From: Cyanophora paradoxa
Lineage: Eukaryota > Glaucocystophyceae > Cyanophorales > Cyanophoraceae
Assembly: GCA_004431415.1 (NCBI GenBank)
Contig: QPMI01000005.1
Span: forward strand, 992,001 to 1,056,000
Reading direction: 5' to 3'
Length of the DNA stretch: 64,000 nt
How positions within the stretch are numbered: the stretch's first letter is position 1; the number at the start of each line of letters is the position of its first letter. A program made the position numbers and the translations under genes. The notes below the pieces were generated by a model. That model was given only the letters and a program-made list of their open reading frames with translations, searched no databases and had not been told where the DNA came from. This document shows, piece after piece, positions 30,906 to 42,810 of this stretch.

Positions 30906-31665
30906 TCGCCCAGGGCGCTGCAGCTGGGCGGAGGCCTGCCGGAGGGGTTCCATTTCCCGATGTCGACGTCGCCTGTATTTCCTGCATTTCCCGAGAGGGG
31001 GATCGAGCTCCCTGCAGAACGTTTCGGTGTACTCTTCGCAGAGGTCGTGCTCCGGATCCAGGCGTGGCCAGCCCCGACAAGTGGGCTACTGGCTCCCATC
31101 CCGCCGTCGACGTCGTCGCCTCGATCGTCGGAGCTCCCGCCGTTACCGCTTCGAATACCATGCCCCCAGCGCGGATATACCGATGCAAGCCTAGGCCGTT
31201 ATATGTATACACTCTGCCAGGCTGGCCTATATGCATGGCCCTCATGATCACAGCTGCGACCGAGCTCGACAAGCCGCACTGCGGCAGCTCGCAGGCCTAG
31301 GATACGCGTTTACGGCCGCGCAGCTAACGGCCTCGCTTCTATCATTACCAATCAGAACAAAATTGAATCAATCGCAAGCTAGTGTTGGCAAGAAGCTTGA
31401 GAGCGTGACGGACACTACCACAAACACTACTCGACCCGAGATCTCAGTGCTAAGCGAAATTCGAAAAACGTCTGCGTTTAAAATTTACTGCGAGAGTCGT
31501 GGACATCCCCATGCATACTGGGGCGGTCGACATCTCCGTCTAAATTTAGATGAAGAAAATACTTTGCTCGGTTAACTTTAGTAAGTCCGGCCAGGCAGGA
31601 AGGGGGTCCCCACGCGCCGCTGTTTCCAGCGGCTCGAGCTCGGCCGGACTCCAGGACCGTGTGTC
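30906..31665. other. Intergenic, no supported gene
   Basis: Palindrome-rich at 30.95-31.3 kb (GATCCAGGC, AGGCCT, GTATACAC, one GCACTGCGGCA at 31277). Two TCTAAATTTAGA boxes lie near 31535-31550 and 31665-31676. I see no exon with consistent splicing. Confidence 0.4.
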
Positions 31666-31670
31666 TAAAT

Positions 31671-34600
31671 TTAGATGGCCAGCGCCAGCAACGCCACGAT
31701 GACGCCCAGGAAGCAGCCGAGAACGCTCTGCGACGGCAACGGAAAGCGGGTTCGACATCGATCGCTCACAATTAAATTACACTAAGAGGCGCCCGAGTGC
31801 AGCCGACGCACCGCGGATTTGGAGGAAGCGGCGGCGTTGGGCCAGTACGGCACACCAGCCACAGAGGAAGAGGCGGGTGTCCATCTGAAAGCCTGAAAAT
31901 GGGATGAATTTCGGGTCGAACGTTAACAATCGTGTATAGCTAAAGATCAGATACTAGAGACATGCCTTGGCGATCACGATGGGAGCCGAGGCCCCGGTAG
32001 GGGACTCGATGCGGAGATCATACTGTTTGGCGATGTATACGTAGAGTTGGACGTCGGGAATCGACACGAAATTGAAATTGAAAGGGCTTACGTCCTGGTT
32101 CACAGCGAACTGGAGGATGTTGCGGCGGAGTTGCGGGGCCCCTGCGCGCAGCTTGAGCCTCGAACTTTAAACGAGTGCAAGAAATTTGAAGTGGATAGCA
32201 CGCACTGAACTTGAGCACGACGGCGCTACCCGAATTCTCTACGCTGACGGAGGTTGCGGCCTTCTTGACGCCACCTGGATTGACGATGTAGACGACCACT
32301 TGCTGGCCCGCCTGCGAGCCCGGGGAGCGATCGGCGTGAGCGCATGTACAGTAATATACCATAGTGCTTTAATTTGGTGCGCACGGTGAGGACGCCGGTT
32401 ACAGGGATGACGACGAAGTCGTTCGGCGAGCCGGACTGGTCGACGTCGCGAAAGGGACCATAGATATGCATGAGAATCATGAATATTAATAGATTCTTTC
32501 ACGCCCCATATAGATGCGCACCTGGGAAACGCGGGCGATTGAGGTGTTCATCGTTACCTTGTACACAACTGTGCCGTCTGCCTCCTGCGATTGCACGTGC
32601 AAAAAAGGCGAATTCGATGATTATTGCTTGTGAACGAAGGGCGACGTGGTGCGCAATTATGTAAGACCGCACCACTTCACGCTTGAAGTCGCTCACTTTA
32701 AGCTACGTATACGAAAATATTTCGCGATCGTGATCAGCAGCTGCAAGTGCAAGTGCACGTGCCAGGCTGTGCAATGATCATGAACGCCTAGGCCTGACCT
32801 TCGTGTCGCCTACGGTGACTTCGGTGACCGGGGCGGCGTCGCCGGCCTTCTTGATGAACTCCGGTACGGCTGCAGGCTGCATGCAGTCGCCAGCGAACGC
32901 GCGCGCGCGCGCTCGCCATTTCAGTTGCTTCTCAATACTTGTGGATATCAGACTCTGAGAGTACGCACGAGGGGAGAGGGCGTGGGCGTCGAGGCGGCCG
33001 CGGCGGGGGGCGTCGAGACGGCGGGGGGCGCCGGCGTGGGCGTCGGGGAGGGCTTCGCGTCGGTTGCAGTGCTAGTAGGGCTCGGCGAAGGAGTGGCGGC
33101 GGCAGCTGCAGGGGCCTCCGACGGAGAAGGCGACGGCGACGGGCTCGGGCTCGGCGTCTCCGTCGGCGACGGGCTGGGGGACGGCTGCGCACGCGGGTAC
33201 GAGGGTGCATTCGATCAGGCCCGGCTCGAGCTCATGGCCAGTGATCAGGCTGAGCGCGAGGGCACGCCGCGCACCGAGGGGGAAGGGGACGGGGACGGGG
33301 TTGGGACGTAGGGGGCCGTGTAGTTGAGGTGATGCGCGTGAATCTGGAAACTATTTGCATTCCAGGCCGCGTACAGGAGCGGCTTGTCCCCAGTTCCGAT
33401 GTTCGTGAGGGTGTAGCCCACTGTGGTGGCCGCGGCAAGAAGGCTCCGCCGGACGCTCGCCGCGCTGCGACAATCGATATCAATATTAATTGGCACTCTC
33501 ATTTTCACACCGGGGCCGGGGGCCGGGGGTTGTCCGTGCTCCAATTCGTCCGCGGCCGGGCCCGCGGGCCGGTTGCGCTCTCGTCGACTCGCAAGCTTAT
33601 GATCAAATTAAAGGCACTCACATCTCCACCGAACTTGGCGAAATGAACTCGCTGTCCTGCACGGCGCCGCTAGAGTTGAACGAGTAGAGTCCCGGACCCG
33701 CACCCACCCCCTGCACCCCTTGAACGACAAGCCGCCAGAGGCCCGCGCTGGGGATTTCGGAACGTCAGTAAATATATAAACCGAATTGCGATCGCAAGTC
33801 AAGGCCGAGCTTTTATTTGATTAAGCCCGACAATGACGGCGCTTCAAGGCTTACGAGGTCTTCAGTATCGCCAGCCCTCGCGGGGCTGCCGCGAACTCCG
33901 CCGCGCTAAACTCCGTCTTCTCACCAGCGGCAATCTGCCGCGCGCGCAAGCTTAAGCGATTGGCCTACAATTTTAATGAAGGACCGGAGGCGGGGCCACG
34001 CGCCTTCATAACCTTGAAGCTAGTGTCGCCACACCCTGTCCCCCGCAATCAGATATCAGCGCAGCTTAAAGCTTCAGCAAATCTGCCTGGATAGCAGTGA
34101 ACTTGCCGATGTAAAAGGTTCCATCCGAATCGACGGTGAAGGCGGAAGGGCCGCTTGTAGCACTATTGACGTCTGCGCCGAGTCCTGGAGGAACGCAAAA
34201 TTCCACTAGCGTGTTTGAAGCCGTGCCCGTGCCTTCGGAAGTCGGAGAGTCAAACGGCGGCTGATGAATTGATGAAGTCGCCCGCTTGACACATTGCAAG
34301 CACACTAGCACGTATCACAGTACTAGTATACGTATACGTACCGTTGGCGGCCATCTCGTAGATTTGGGTAATATCTCTAGCGGCCAACCAGTAGATCTTG
34401 TCAACCATAGCCAGTTTCAGTACTAGTACTAGTAATTGAATGATAAATACATCGATGAATGCATAATACCTTGTCGTCTTTCGGGCTGTAAGCGACGTTC
34501 ATGACTATCGTCTCGCCAAATGGCCCTGCACGTGTGCAGAATCAAATGCTCAGATATAGCGCTCTGAGAATGAAGGCACGCGCTCTAGCTGCATCTGCAG

Positions 34601-35733
34601 CGCGCACTTTCCCAGTACGTCTGAATCTTGGGTGGAGACGCCGCAAGGTTGATGCGACCGACCTTTGCTCTATATGTACTTGCATCCGCTAATGTCCCAT
34701 CCACCAAGCCGAAGAAGAGTGTATCCCCTTTCAGCGCAAGGCCTGTGACATAACTGAGACCCGGATTGTGCGTGAGCAATTGCGCAAGCTTAAGCCGGCG
34801 GGGGCAAGGTCGCGGGCCGACGTCCGAAGCGCCGCAAAGTGACGCACATAAGCTTGTGAGTGCCCGACGCGTAATCGACTTCGGCACCGGCAACGCTCGT
34901 CGCCAGCACGCCCCCGGCAGCAGGGAAAGAGCCGTCCGCCGCTGTGAAGCGACCGCTCGCGAGTCAACTCACGCTGATATGATATGACGTTCATATGAGT
35001 GCCATTTTATATACATTCTATCGAACGAAACAGTCTTAATCCTGATCAATTTAATGTTCAATCCAAATATATGCAGGTTTAATTTAATCGATATTTCTGT
35101 GTGTTCTATGTTCAATCGATATTTCTGTTTCTGTGACTAGTGATTATAATATTTAATACTGACCTGGATCGCCGACCAAAATTGTCGAGGTGCACGTCTC
35201 GCCAACCACCTTCGATATGACATTCGGGCCTCCCACGTACAGAGTCTCTGATTGCCGTTAACATTGTCTCAGTCGGCGCTTCTAATTTATATTAATTACG
35301 CGTGCCACGGTGTGCGCGCACCGGAAGTGCTGTGGTAGGCCATGGCTGATCATGATCATGAGGCAGGCGCGTGCAGACATCGTTCAGACATCGATCGGTA
35401 GCAGACACGCGATCGCGAGTGTAGACCTCTAATTTTAGCTTGCAATTATGTTGCTTATGAATATGCATACCTCTGACTCCGACGAAGCTCGCTCCAGTAC
35501 CCGTTCCCGCATGCACGGTCTTGTCGAGGCCACCGGCGCAAAACCGGTGGGCGCCCTTCTCGATGGTGTCCGGGTTCGCTGGCGGAACCGCAGCAGCTGC
35601 GATCGCGATCGCGGCGGGATTAATATGGGACGCGTGGGACGAAATTTTAAAGTTCGTGAGGCGCACCGACGGCGACGAGCGCGGCGACGATGACGAGCCG
35701 AACGGCTCCAGACGGCACTGCGGTCCTCCCCAT
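31671..35733 (-). CDS. Secreted/type I membrane protein with beta-propeller-like region and Pro/Ser/Thr hinge
   Basis: A spliced minus-strand gene. Exons: 35733-35667, 35596-35471, 35247-35164, 34941-34848, 34753-34608, 34525-34470, 34396-34342, 34232-34103, 33942-33855 (start uncertain), 33747-33622, 33464-33275, 33184-32969, 32876-32799, 32702-32673, 32584-32522, 32435-32385, 32311-32206, 32141-31966, one unclear exon near 31880-31790, and 31727-31671 (TAA). It opens with a signal peptide (AVRLVIVAALVAV). Propeller-like strands follow: TLYVGGPNVISKVVGE, GDTLFFGLVDGT, NVAYSPKDDKIYWLAARD and FTVDSDGTFYIG. Then come a beta-rich stretch (VGYTLTNIGTGDKPLLYAAW), a 72-codon PSPSPT hinge, further beta-rich exons and a C-terminal anchor (VLGCFLGVIVALLALAI). 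The length is about 660 residues. The join at 34103/33942 and the last two joins are uncertain. It is probably a cell-surface glycoprotein; I recognise no enzyme motif. Confidence 0.75.
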
Positions 35734-35739
35734 CGCGAC

Positions 35740-36190
35740 GTACGTATACACCTGCGCAAACACCTGCGACGGATCGGAGCGGGCCCCGGGCAGGCGTCAA
35801 TCATAAGGTCACGGGCTGTGCATTCGTGATCATCATCACGACACCGAAGCGCATAGTTCAACGGATGCGGCCGCGGGCTTAGATATTTTTGGATGTGCTT
35901 CAGGCTCCGCGCGAGAGACATAGTACTATGATCATAGTACCGGAACGCGCACTGCGGCAGCCTCGCACCTAGGCCTGCTGCGAGCGGACGGGGGATATCG
36001 ATCTAGATCAAGAGGAGGCCTAGGGCAGCTGCAGCCTGCAGGGGTCCGACGGTCTCACCGTACGCCTGCGTTAAGTTAGCGCGGTATTATAGTACGTGCC
36101 ACACCGTCCTACACGGTACAGTGATGAATCTGATGTCACTGCCGCAGTGCGACTGATGATATATAATAAACACTCATGATATGCGCTGGC
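35740..36190. other. Upstream intergenic DNA of the type I membrane protein gene
   Basis: Rich in short palindromes (GATCATGATC, ATAGTACTATGATCATAGTAC at about 35920-35941, CTGCAGCCTGCAG) and ACTGCGGCA words at about 35950 and 36139. It should hold the promoter of the minus-strand gene, but I recognise no element with certainty. Confidence 0.35.
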
Positions 36191-36194
36191 CCCG

Positions 36195-36745
36195 GGCCCC
36201 CGAGTCGGGCCCCGACTCCCGTCGTCTCCCGAGTCCCGACGCGTGTATATATATATATATAGACACGTACAACTGATCATGATCATATGATTCATGATTA
36301 TGATTCATGACTCAATGAGTGACGGAGTGACGTCGGAGTCCCGACTCCCGAGTCCCGAGTCCCGAGTCCCGACTCCCGCGCCGAGTCGACGTCCCGACTC
36401 CCGACTCGGCGTCGAGTCGGCGATCGCGAGTCCATTCGCGATCGCGAGTTCCCATCGCGAGCCCGGATCCGAATTCGAATCCGGACCGTCGGACGTCCGA
36501 CTCGGCGACGGTCGACTCCCGGAGTCCCGGGTCCCGACTCCCGACTCCCGATCGCGAGTCCCCGGCCCGATCGACTCCCGAGTCCCGACTCGGCGAGTCG
36601 ATCCCGACTCCCGACTCCCGAGTCCCGACTCCCGAGTCCCGAGTCCCGATTTTGAGTCCCGACTCCCCGGGCCGACTCCCGAGTCCCGACTCCCGAGCCC
36701 CGAGCCTCGGAGTCCCGAGACCCGAGACTCCCGACTAGCTACCGT
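36195..36745. repeat. GAGTC/GACTC minisatellite (unit about 7-8 bp)
   Basis: Runs of CCCGAGTC and CCCGACTC alternate irregularly, densest at 36330-36735, with interruptions by GCGATCGCGAG and GGCCGA. The same repeat on the opposite strand (GGACTCGGGAGTC) occurs at 63757-63853. At both places it flanks a copy of the small inverted-repeat family described below. Confidence 0.85.
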
Positions 36746-36960
36746 AGAACAGGAAAATACTGGACGCTGATAATTAGTGGAGCCCGAAATTAGTGGACCG
36801 AAATCTTGACTCAGTCCACTAATTTCGGGCTCCAGTATTTCCCTGCTGATGAGCTGCCCCATATGCATACAGTACCCCCCAGAATTACCGCCCCATACAA
36901 GCCTGAAAAGGTTTTGGTCCGCTAATTTCGGGCGCCGCGTTTAACGTTCGCGAATCGCGA
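36745..36960. repeat. ACCGTAG-family element with perfect hairpin
   Basis: Begins TACCGTAGAAC, like the copies at 53.9 and 63.4 kb. A 20-bp arm, GGAGCCCGAAATTAGTGGAC (36779-36798), is perfectly inverted at 36814-36833 with a 15-base loop, and AATACTGG/CCAGTATT extend the pairing. A core with GCCCCATA, CAGTACCCC and GCCCCATACAAGCCT (about 36856-36903) matches 63525-63568. The word CTAATTTCGGGC returns at about 36921. Confidence 0.7.
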
Positions 36961-37084
36961 CTCGCCGAGTCGCGAGCCGCGCGGCCGTTACTAACTTACC
37001 AACTTCGGGCCAACTTACCGTCACTAGCTAGCGCTAGCCTAGTAGCGGAGCCCAGCGCTATTCTACGCTAGCCGCTAGCGCTAT

Positions 37085-37390
37085 ACTACTAGTACTGTAA
37101 ACGTACGAATCTTCGACAGCGTCTTTATTTCGTCTATATTCGTCAGACCCTTTTTTTTCTACGTTTACAGTATACTACTACTGTCACAGTGCAAACGTAG
37201 AAATATTCGTCGAGACTTAATTTCGACAAAACCCGAAAATCGTGACGAAAATATGGTTCGACAGCATCAAATTTTCCGAGTTCGTCAGCCCCGCGACTCC
37301 GCCATAGACGGGTCAGCCGTGAGTACCCCTCTCCATACAAAATTTCCGTTCAAGAGAATCAAATATTCGTCACAGTGCAGGTCTGACGAA
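37085..37390. repeat. Related word-repeat element (ATTCGTC copy)
   Basis: GTAAACGTACGAAT near 37097 and CTACGTTTACAG near 37159 are inverted relatives. The word ATTCGTC or GACGAAT occurs repeatedly in both orientations. A GAGTACCCCTCTCCATACAAAAT core at about 37321-37342 parallels the GTACCCC...CCATACAA core of the neighbouring family member. Terminal repeats are not clear, so membership is tentative. Confidence 0.5.
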
Positions 37391-37529
37391 TTTATATTGC
37401 AATTGCGCGCGAGCTCGAGCACCGCGAGTCCGCGACCAGTACTCGCGCGTCGTGAGACTCGTGACTCGTGAGTCTCGTGACTCGTGAGTCGCGAGTCTCG
37501 CGACTGGCCGCGGAGTGGTCAAACAAACG

Positions 37530-38461
37530 GGCCCCAGAAGCCCGGGCCGGGCCGGTGCCGGCTGGCCGGCTTGGCGCTACCACCCGTACCCGGGGAGCAT
37601 GCCAGGAAGATCGACCTGGGAGAAATGAATCGCTTTCTTGTTCTTCAAGCGAGAGGGGGGGGGGAAGAGAGCACCGGGGGGTGCCGCGATTCGAAACCTG
37701 TGCCTGGAGCTCGGCTCCAAGGGCGCGCGTGGGCTCGGCGCTAGCAGCACTCGCTTTGAATCGGCGCGCATGCTCTCCAGTTCCAGTCTCGACGAAGCCC
37801 TCCGTCCTTTTCGCCCCGCGGTCGGCTCGCCTTGCCACGGCGTTTGGCACGCAGACGACAGGCACGGGGCCGTGCGCACGATCCTCGAACTTCATGTACG
37901 CTATAGATGCGTAGTTGCGCGTCCGGAGCGGCCGCGCCTTGCCGTTTTCCCGGGCCCAGAAGCCGCGCACGAGCCAGCGATCACCGCTACGTGCGCCCCG
38001 GTCGCTCATGACCTCAGCCGCTTGCCAACGCACTCTCCGCAGAGAGCTCTTTGCGTGGCGAGCTCCGTTCTCCACGGCGCGCTCCCCCCTTGCCCTGCGC
38101 ACAATCTGTGCGTTTGTTGACAGCCGGGCCTCCTCATTCACCGCTACAGCCTGGGTCTGGAGCACGCGCACTCGACATATGCAATGTACGTTCTCGGCGG
38201 AGCGTCGTCCTGCGCCGCCCTCGCAGCTCCGTGTGCCGCGCGCCGCTGACGTCCCAAAGCAGGTCCATTCGTGCTCCTGGCTCACGGATACGCGCACGTG
38301 GACTGACTGGGCCAGCGCGACCTTCTACCAGCATGCTAAATCTCGTTCGGGGGTCTTCCCAGCCCTCGCCGCCGCCTGCGCCGAGCGCCGCTGACGGCCT
38401 CCTACATACTGCAGATCGATTCCCGCTGCGAAGGCTGCACGAGGCCTAGCTTCACCTGCAC
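37530..38461. repeat. Left unique arm of a giant inverted repeat
   Basis: From GGGCCCCAGAAGCCCGGGCC at about 37530 onward, the sequence is the reverse complement of 52316-53236, with roughly one or two differences per hundred bases by eye (for example TTGCCACG versus TTGTCACG, and an indel in CCCGGGCCC). A 301-codon minus-strand frame crosses the left arm, but its counterpart in the right arm is frameshifted. I therefore do not call a gene. Confidence 0.9.
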
Positions 38462-41400
38462 AGCACGCCGGTGCCATTAAGCCCGCGCCGGAGGCGCCGC
38501 CCCATCGGCCGATGCGCAGGCCGCGCTGGGTCGCAGGGCAAGCGCAGGCCGCTCGATCTCGCGCCAACGCTCTCGCCTCGCCTACGGCCTCACGGCGGGG
38601 CGCGCCAGATCCCTTCAGGGGGGTACAGAGGTGCGCCCCGAGCCCCTAGAGGGGGACGGCGGGGGGGTGGGGGGGGGGGGGGGAGGGGGCGGGGAGGGGG
38701 AGGGGGGCGAGAGAGGAGAGGCGGGGGAGGGGGCGGAGACGGGAGCCTTGCCGTGCTGATGCGTCCCGATTTGCGCTGCAGCTCTCGGGCCTTGTATCGG
38801 CGTGGCGAGTGGCAAGAGGCCTCCCCTGCACAGCACGCCGGTGCGCCTGGGCCCGCGCCGGGGGCGCCGCCCATCGGCCGATGCGCAGGCTGCGCTGGGT
38901 CGCAGGGCGAGCGCAGGCCGCGCGATCTCGCGCCGACGCTCTCGCCTCGCCTACGGCCTCACGGCGGGGCGCGCCAGATCCCTTCAGGGGGGTACAGAGG
39001 TGCGCCCCGAGCCCCTAGAGGGGGACGGCGGGCGGGTAGGAGGGAGGGGGCGGGGAGGGGGAGGGGGGCGAGAGAGGAGAGGCGGGGGAGGGGGCGGAGA
39101 GGGGAGCCTTGCCGTGCTGATGCGTCCCGATTTGCGCTGCAGCTCTCGGGCCTTGTATCGGCGTGGCGAGTGGCAAGAGGCCTCCCCTGCACAGCACGCC
39201 GGTGCGCCTGGGCCCGCGCCGGGGGCGCCGCCCCATCGGCCGATGCGCAGGCTGCGCTGGGTCGCAGGGCGAGCGCAGGCCGCGCGATCTCGCGCCGACG
39301 CTCTCGCCTCGCCTACGGCCTCACGGCGGGGCGCGTTAGATCCCTTCAGGGGGGTACAGAGGTGCGCCCCGAGCCCCTAGAGGGGGACGGCGGGGGGGTA
39401 GGGGGGAGGGGGCGGGGAGGGGGAGGGGGGCGAGAGAGGAGAGGCGGGGGAGGGGGCGGAGACGGGAGCCTTGCCGTGCTGATGCGTCCCGATTTGCGCT
39501 GCAGCTCTCGGGCCCTGTATCGGCGCGGCGAGCGGCAAGAGGCTTCCCCTGCACAGCACGGCGGTGCGCCTGGGCCCGCGCCGGGGGCGCCGCCCCATCG
39601 GCCGATGCGCAGGCCGCGCTGGGTCGCAGGGCGAGCGCAGGCCGCGCGATCTCGCGCCGACGCTCTCGCCTCGCCTACGGCCTCACGGCGGGGCGCGCCA
39701 GATCCCTTCAGGGGGGTACAGAGGTGCGCCCCGAGCCCCTAGAAGGGGACGGCGGGGGGGTGGGGGGGGGGGGGGGGAGGGGGCGGGGAGGGGGAGGGGG
39801 GCGAGAGAGGAGAGGCAGGGGAGGGGGCGGAGACGGGAGCCTTGCCGTGCTGATGCGTCCGATTTGCGCTGCAGCTCTCGGGCCCTGTATCGGCGCGGCG
39901 AGCGGCAAGAGGCTTCCCTGCACAGCACGCCGGTGCGCCTGGGCCCGCGCCGGGGGCGCCGCCCCATCGGCCGATGCGCAGACCGCGCTGGGTCGCAGGG
40001 CGATCGCAGGCCGTGCGATCTCGCGCCGACGCTCTCGCCTCGCCTACGGCCTCACGGCGGGGCGCGCCAGATCCCTTCAGGGGGGTACAGAGGTGCGCCC
40101 CGAGCCCCTAGAGGGGGACGGCGGGCGGGTAGGGGGGGAGGGGGCGGGGAGGGGGGAGGGGGGCGAGAGAGGAGAGGCGGGGGAGGGGGCGGAGAGGGGA
40201 GCCTTGCCGTGCTGATGCGTCCCGATTTGCGCTGCAGCTCTCGGGCCTTGTATCGGCGTGGCGAGTGGCAAGAGGCCTCCCCTGCACAGCACGCCGGTGC
40301 GCCTGGGCCCGCGCCGGGGGCGCCGCCCCATCGGCCGATGCGCAGGCTGCGCTGGGTCGCAGGGCGAGCGCAGGCCGCGCGATCTCGCGCCGACGCTCTC
40401 GCCTCGCCTACGGCCTCACGGCGGGGCGCGCCAGATCCCTTCAGGGGGGTACAGAGGTGCGCCCCGAGCCCCTAGAGGGGGACGGCGGGCGGGTAGGGGG
40501 AGGGGGCGGGGAGGGGGGAGGGGGGCGAGAGAGGAGAGGCGGGGGAGGGGGCGGAGACGGGAGCCTTGCCGTGCTGATGCGTCCCGATTTGCGATGCAGC
40601 TCTCGGGCCCTGTATCGGCGCGGCGAGCGGCAAGAGGCTTCCCCTGCACAGCACGCCGGTGCGCCTGGGCCCGCGCCGGGGGCGCCGCCCCATCGGCCGA
40701 TGCGCAGGCCGCGCTGGGTCGCAGGGCGAGCGCAGGCCGCGCGATCTCGCGCCGACGCTCTCGCCTCGCCTACGGCCTCACGGCGGGGCGCGCCAGATCC
40801 CTTCAGGGGGTACAGAGGTGCGCCCCGAGCCCTAGAGGGGGACGGCGGGGGGTGGGGGGGGGGGGGGGGAGGGGGCGGGGAGGGGAGGGGGGCGAGAGAG
40901 GAGAGGCGGGGGAGGGGGCGGAGAGGGGAGCCTTGCCGTGCTGATGCGTCCCGATTTGCGCTGCAGCTCTCGGCCCTGTATCGGCGCGGCGAGCGGCAAG
41001 AGGCTTCCCCTGCACAGCACGCCGGTGCGCCTGGGCCCGCGCCGGGGGCGCCGCCCATCGGCCGATGCGAAGGCTGCGCTGGGTCGCAGGGCGAGCGCAG
41101 GCCGCTCGATCTCGCACCGACGCTCTCGCCTCGCCTACGGCCTCACGGCGGGGCGCGCCAGATCCTTCAGGGGGGTACAGAGGTGCGCCCCGAGCCCTAG
41201 AGGGGACGGCGGGGGGGTAGGGGGAGGGGCGGGGAGGGGGGAGGGGGCGAGAGAGGAGAGGCGGGGAGGGGGCGGAGACGGGAGCCTTGCCGTGCTGATG
41301 CGTCCCGATTTGCGCTGCAGCTCTCGGCCCTGTATCGGCGCGGCGAGCGGCAAGAGGCTTCCCCTGCACAGCACGCCGGTGCGCCTGGGCCCGCGCCGGG

Positions 41401-41750
41401 GGCGCCGCCCCATCGGCCGATGCGAAGGCTGCGCTGGGTCGCAGGGCGAGCGCAGGCCGCTCGATCTCGCGCCGACGCTCTCGCCTCGCCTACGGCCTCA
41501 CGGTGGGGCGCGCCAGATCCCTTCAGGGGGGTACAGAGGTGCGCCCCGAGCCCCTAGAGGGGGACGGCGGGGGGGTAGGGGGGGAGGGGGAGGGCGAAAG
41601 GTGGACGGGGGCGAGAGAGGAGAGGCGGGGGAGGGGGCGGAGACGGGAGCCTTGCCGTGCTGATGCGTCCCGATTTGCGCTGCAGCTCTCGGGCCCTGTA
41701 TCGGCGCGGCGAGCGGCAAGAGGCTTCCCCTGCACAGCACGGTGGTGGCA
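38462..41750. repeat. Left satellite array, about 9 units of ~363 bp
   Basis: The landmark GATCCCTTCAGGGGGGTACA recurs near 38608, 38976, 39340, 39701, 40069, 40433, 40796, 41161 and 41516. Units share a G-rich tract (variable GGGGGAGGGGGCGGGG), the phrase GCTGATGCGTCCCGATTTGC, and a GC-rich core with CATCGGCCGATG. All frames are open over long stretches because of composition, not selection. The array ends inside a unit at about 41735. Confidence 0.95.
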
Positions 41751-42044
41751 CTTGGCCCCGCCCATTAGTTATCGCCCCGCCCATTAGCCCATTAATATTT
41801 CCTATATTTGTACGACCGTGTTCGAATGGCCAGCCCTCTGATCGTTGTCACTGTCAGTTTCGCGAGGTGTAGATGCCACTGTCTCCAGTTTAATTTCCAG
41901 CCTCCGATTTACGACATGGGTTCGGCTGACGCTAGCGCTGCACTAGTACTGGCGGGCTCCACTGCCACTTGACAATCGCGTCTGGAAGCTTCCTGCGCTG
42001 AAGCTGCCACTTGACAATCGCGTCTGGAGAACTAGAGGCTCCTC
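41751..42044. other. Spacer, left edge
   Basis: Unique, AT-richer sequence beginning CCCGCCCATTAG repeated twice. The phrase TGCCACTTGACAATCGCGTC is also present twice (about 41965 and 42006). No gene seen. Confidence 0.5.
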
Positions 42045-42810
42045 TTGATGGCTGCCTTCGACCAGCCAGTCTCCGCAGTGTCCAGGCCCCGACGCCCATC
42101 TCCAAAGAGCCCGGCCCCTCCCGCCTTCCCCTCCCGCCCCTCCATGATCCCCCGTCTCTCAGGCGCCATCGTACCCCTCGATCAATATGCTAAGCACCCG
42201 GCCCCCTAGCAATTGCGTCCGTAGAGGCCCCATGGTGTTTGGACAGCGGCCCGCCAGTCTCCGCAGCGTCCAGGCCCCGACGCCCATCTCCAAAGAGCCC
42301 CTCCCGCCCTCCATGCTCCCCGTCTCTCAAGCGCCATCGTACCCCTCGAGCAATATGCTAAGCACCCGGCCCCCTAGCAATTGCGTCCGTAGAGACCCTG
42401 TGCCGTCTGCACAGCGGCTCGCCAGTCTCCGCAGCGTCCAGGCCCGACGCCCATCTCCAAAGAGCCCTCCCGCCCCTCCATGCTCCCCGTCTCTCAGGCG
42501 CCATCGTACCCCTCGAGCAATATGCAAAGCACCCGGCCCCTAGCAATTGCGTCCGTAGAGGCCCCATGGTGTTTGGACAGCGGCCCGCCAGTCTCCGCAG
42601 CGTCCAGGCCCCGACGCCCATCTCCAAAGAGCCCCTCCCGCCCCTCCATGCTCCCCCGTCTCTCAGGCGCCATCGTACCCCTCGAGCAATATGCAAAGCA
42701 CCCGGCCCCCTAGCAATTGCGTCCGTAGAGGCCCCATGGTGTTTGGACAGCGGCTCGCCAGTCTCCGCAGCTTCCAGGCCCCGACGCCCATCTTTGAAGA
42801 GCTCTTCTCG
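42045..42810. repeat. Tandem repeat, about 4.5 units of ~170 bp
   Basis: CAGTCTCCGCAGCGTCCAGG recurs near 42067, 42254, 42423, 42588 and 42758. Each is followed by CGACGCCCATCTCCAAAGAG, CTCCATG-CTCCCC, ATCGTACCCCTCGAGCAATA and AGCAATTGCGTCCGTAGAG. Units vary by small indels. No reading frame is maintained across units. Confidence 0.9.

Noticed and set aside
32925-33311. Plus-strand Gly/Val/Glu-rich frame
   Set aside because: It is the antisense of the Pro/Ser/Thr hinge exon of the minus-strand gene, which fits splice sites and phases.
37392-38297. 301-codon minus-strand frame in the left arm
   Set aside because: The near-identical right arm breaks the frame by indels, and no domain is visible.
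42045-42810. Regularly spaced repeats as a CRISPR array
   Set aside because: The whole 170-bp unit is repeated, with no unique spacers, and the DNA is eukaryotic.
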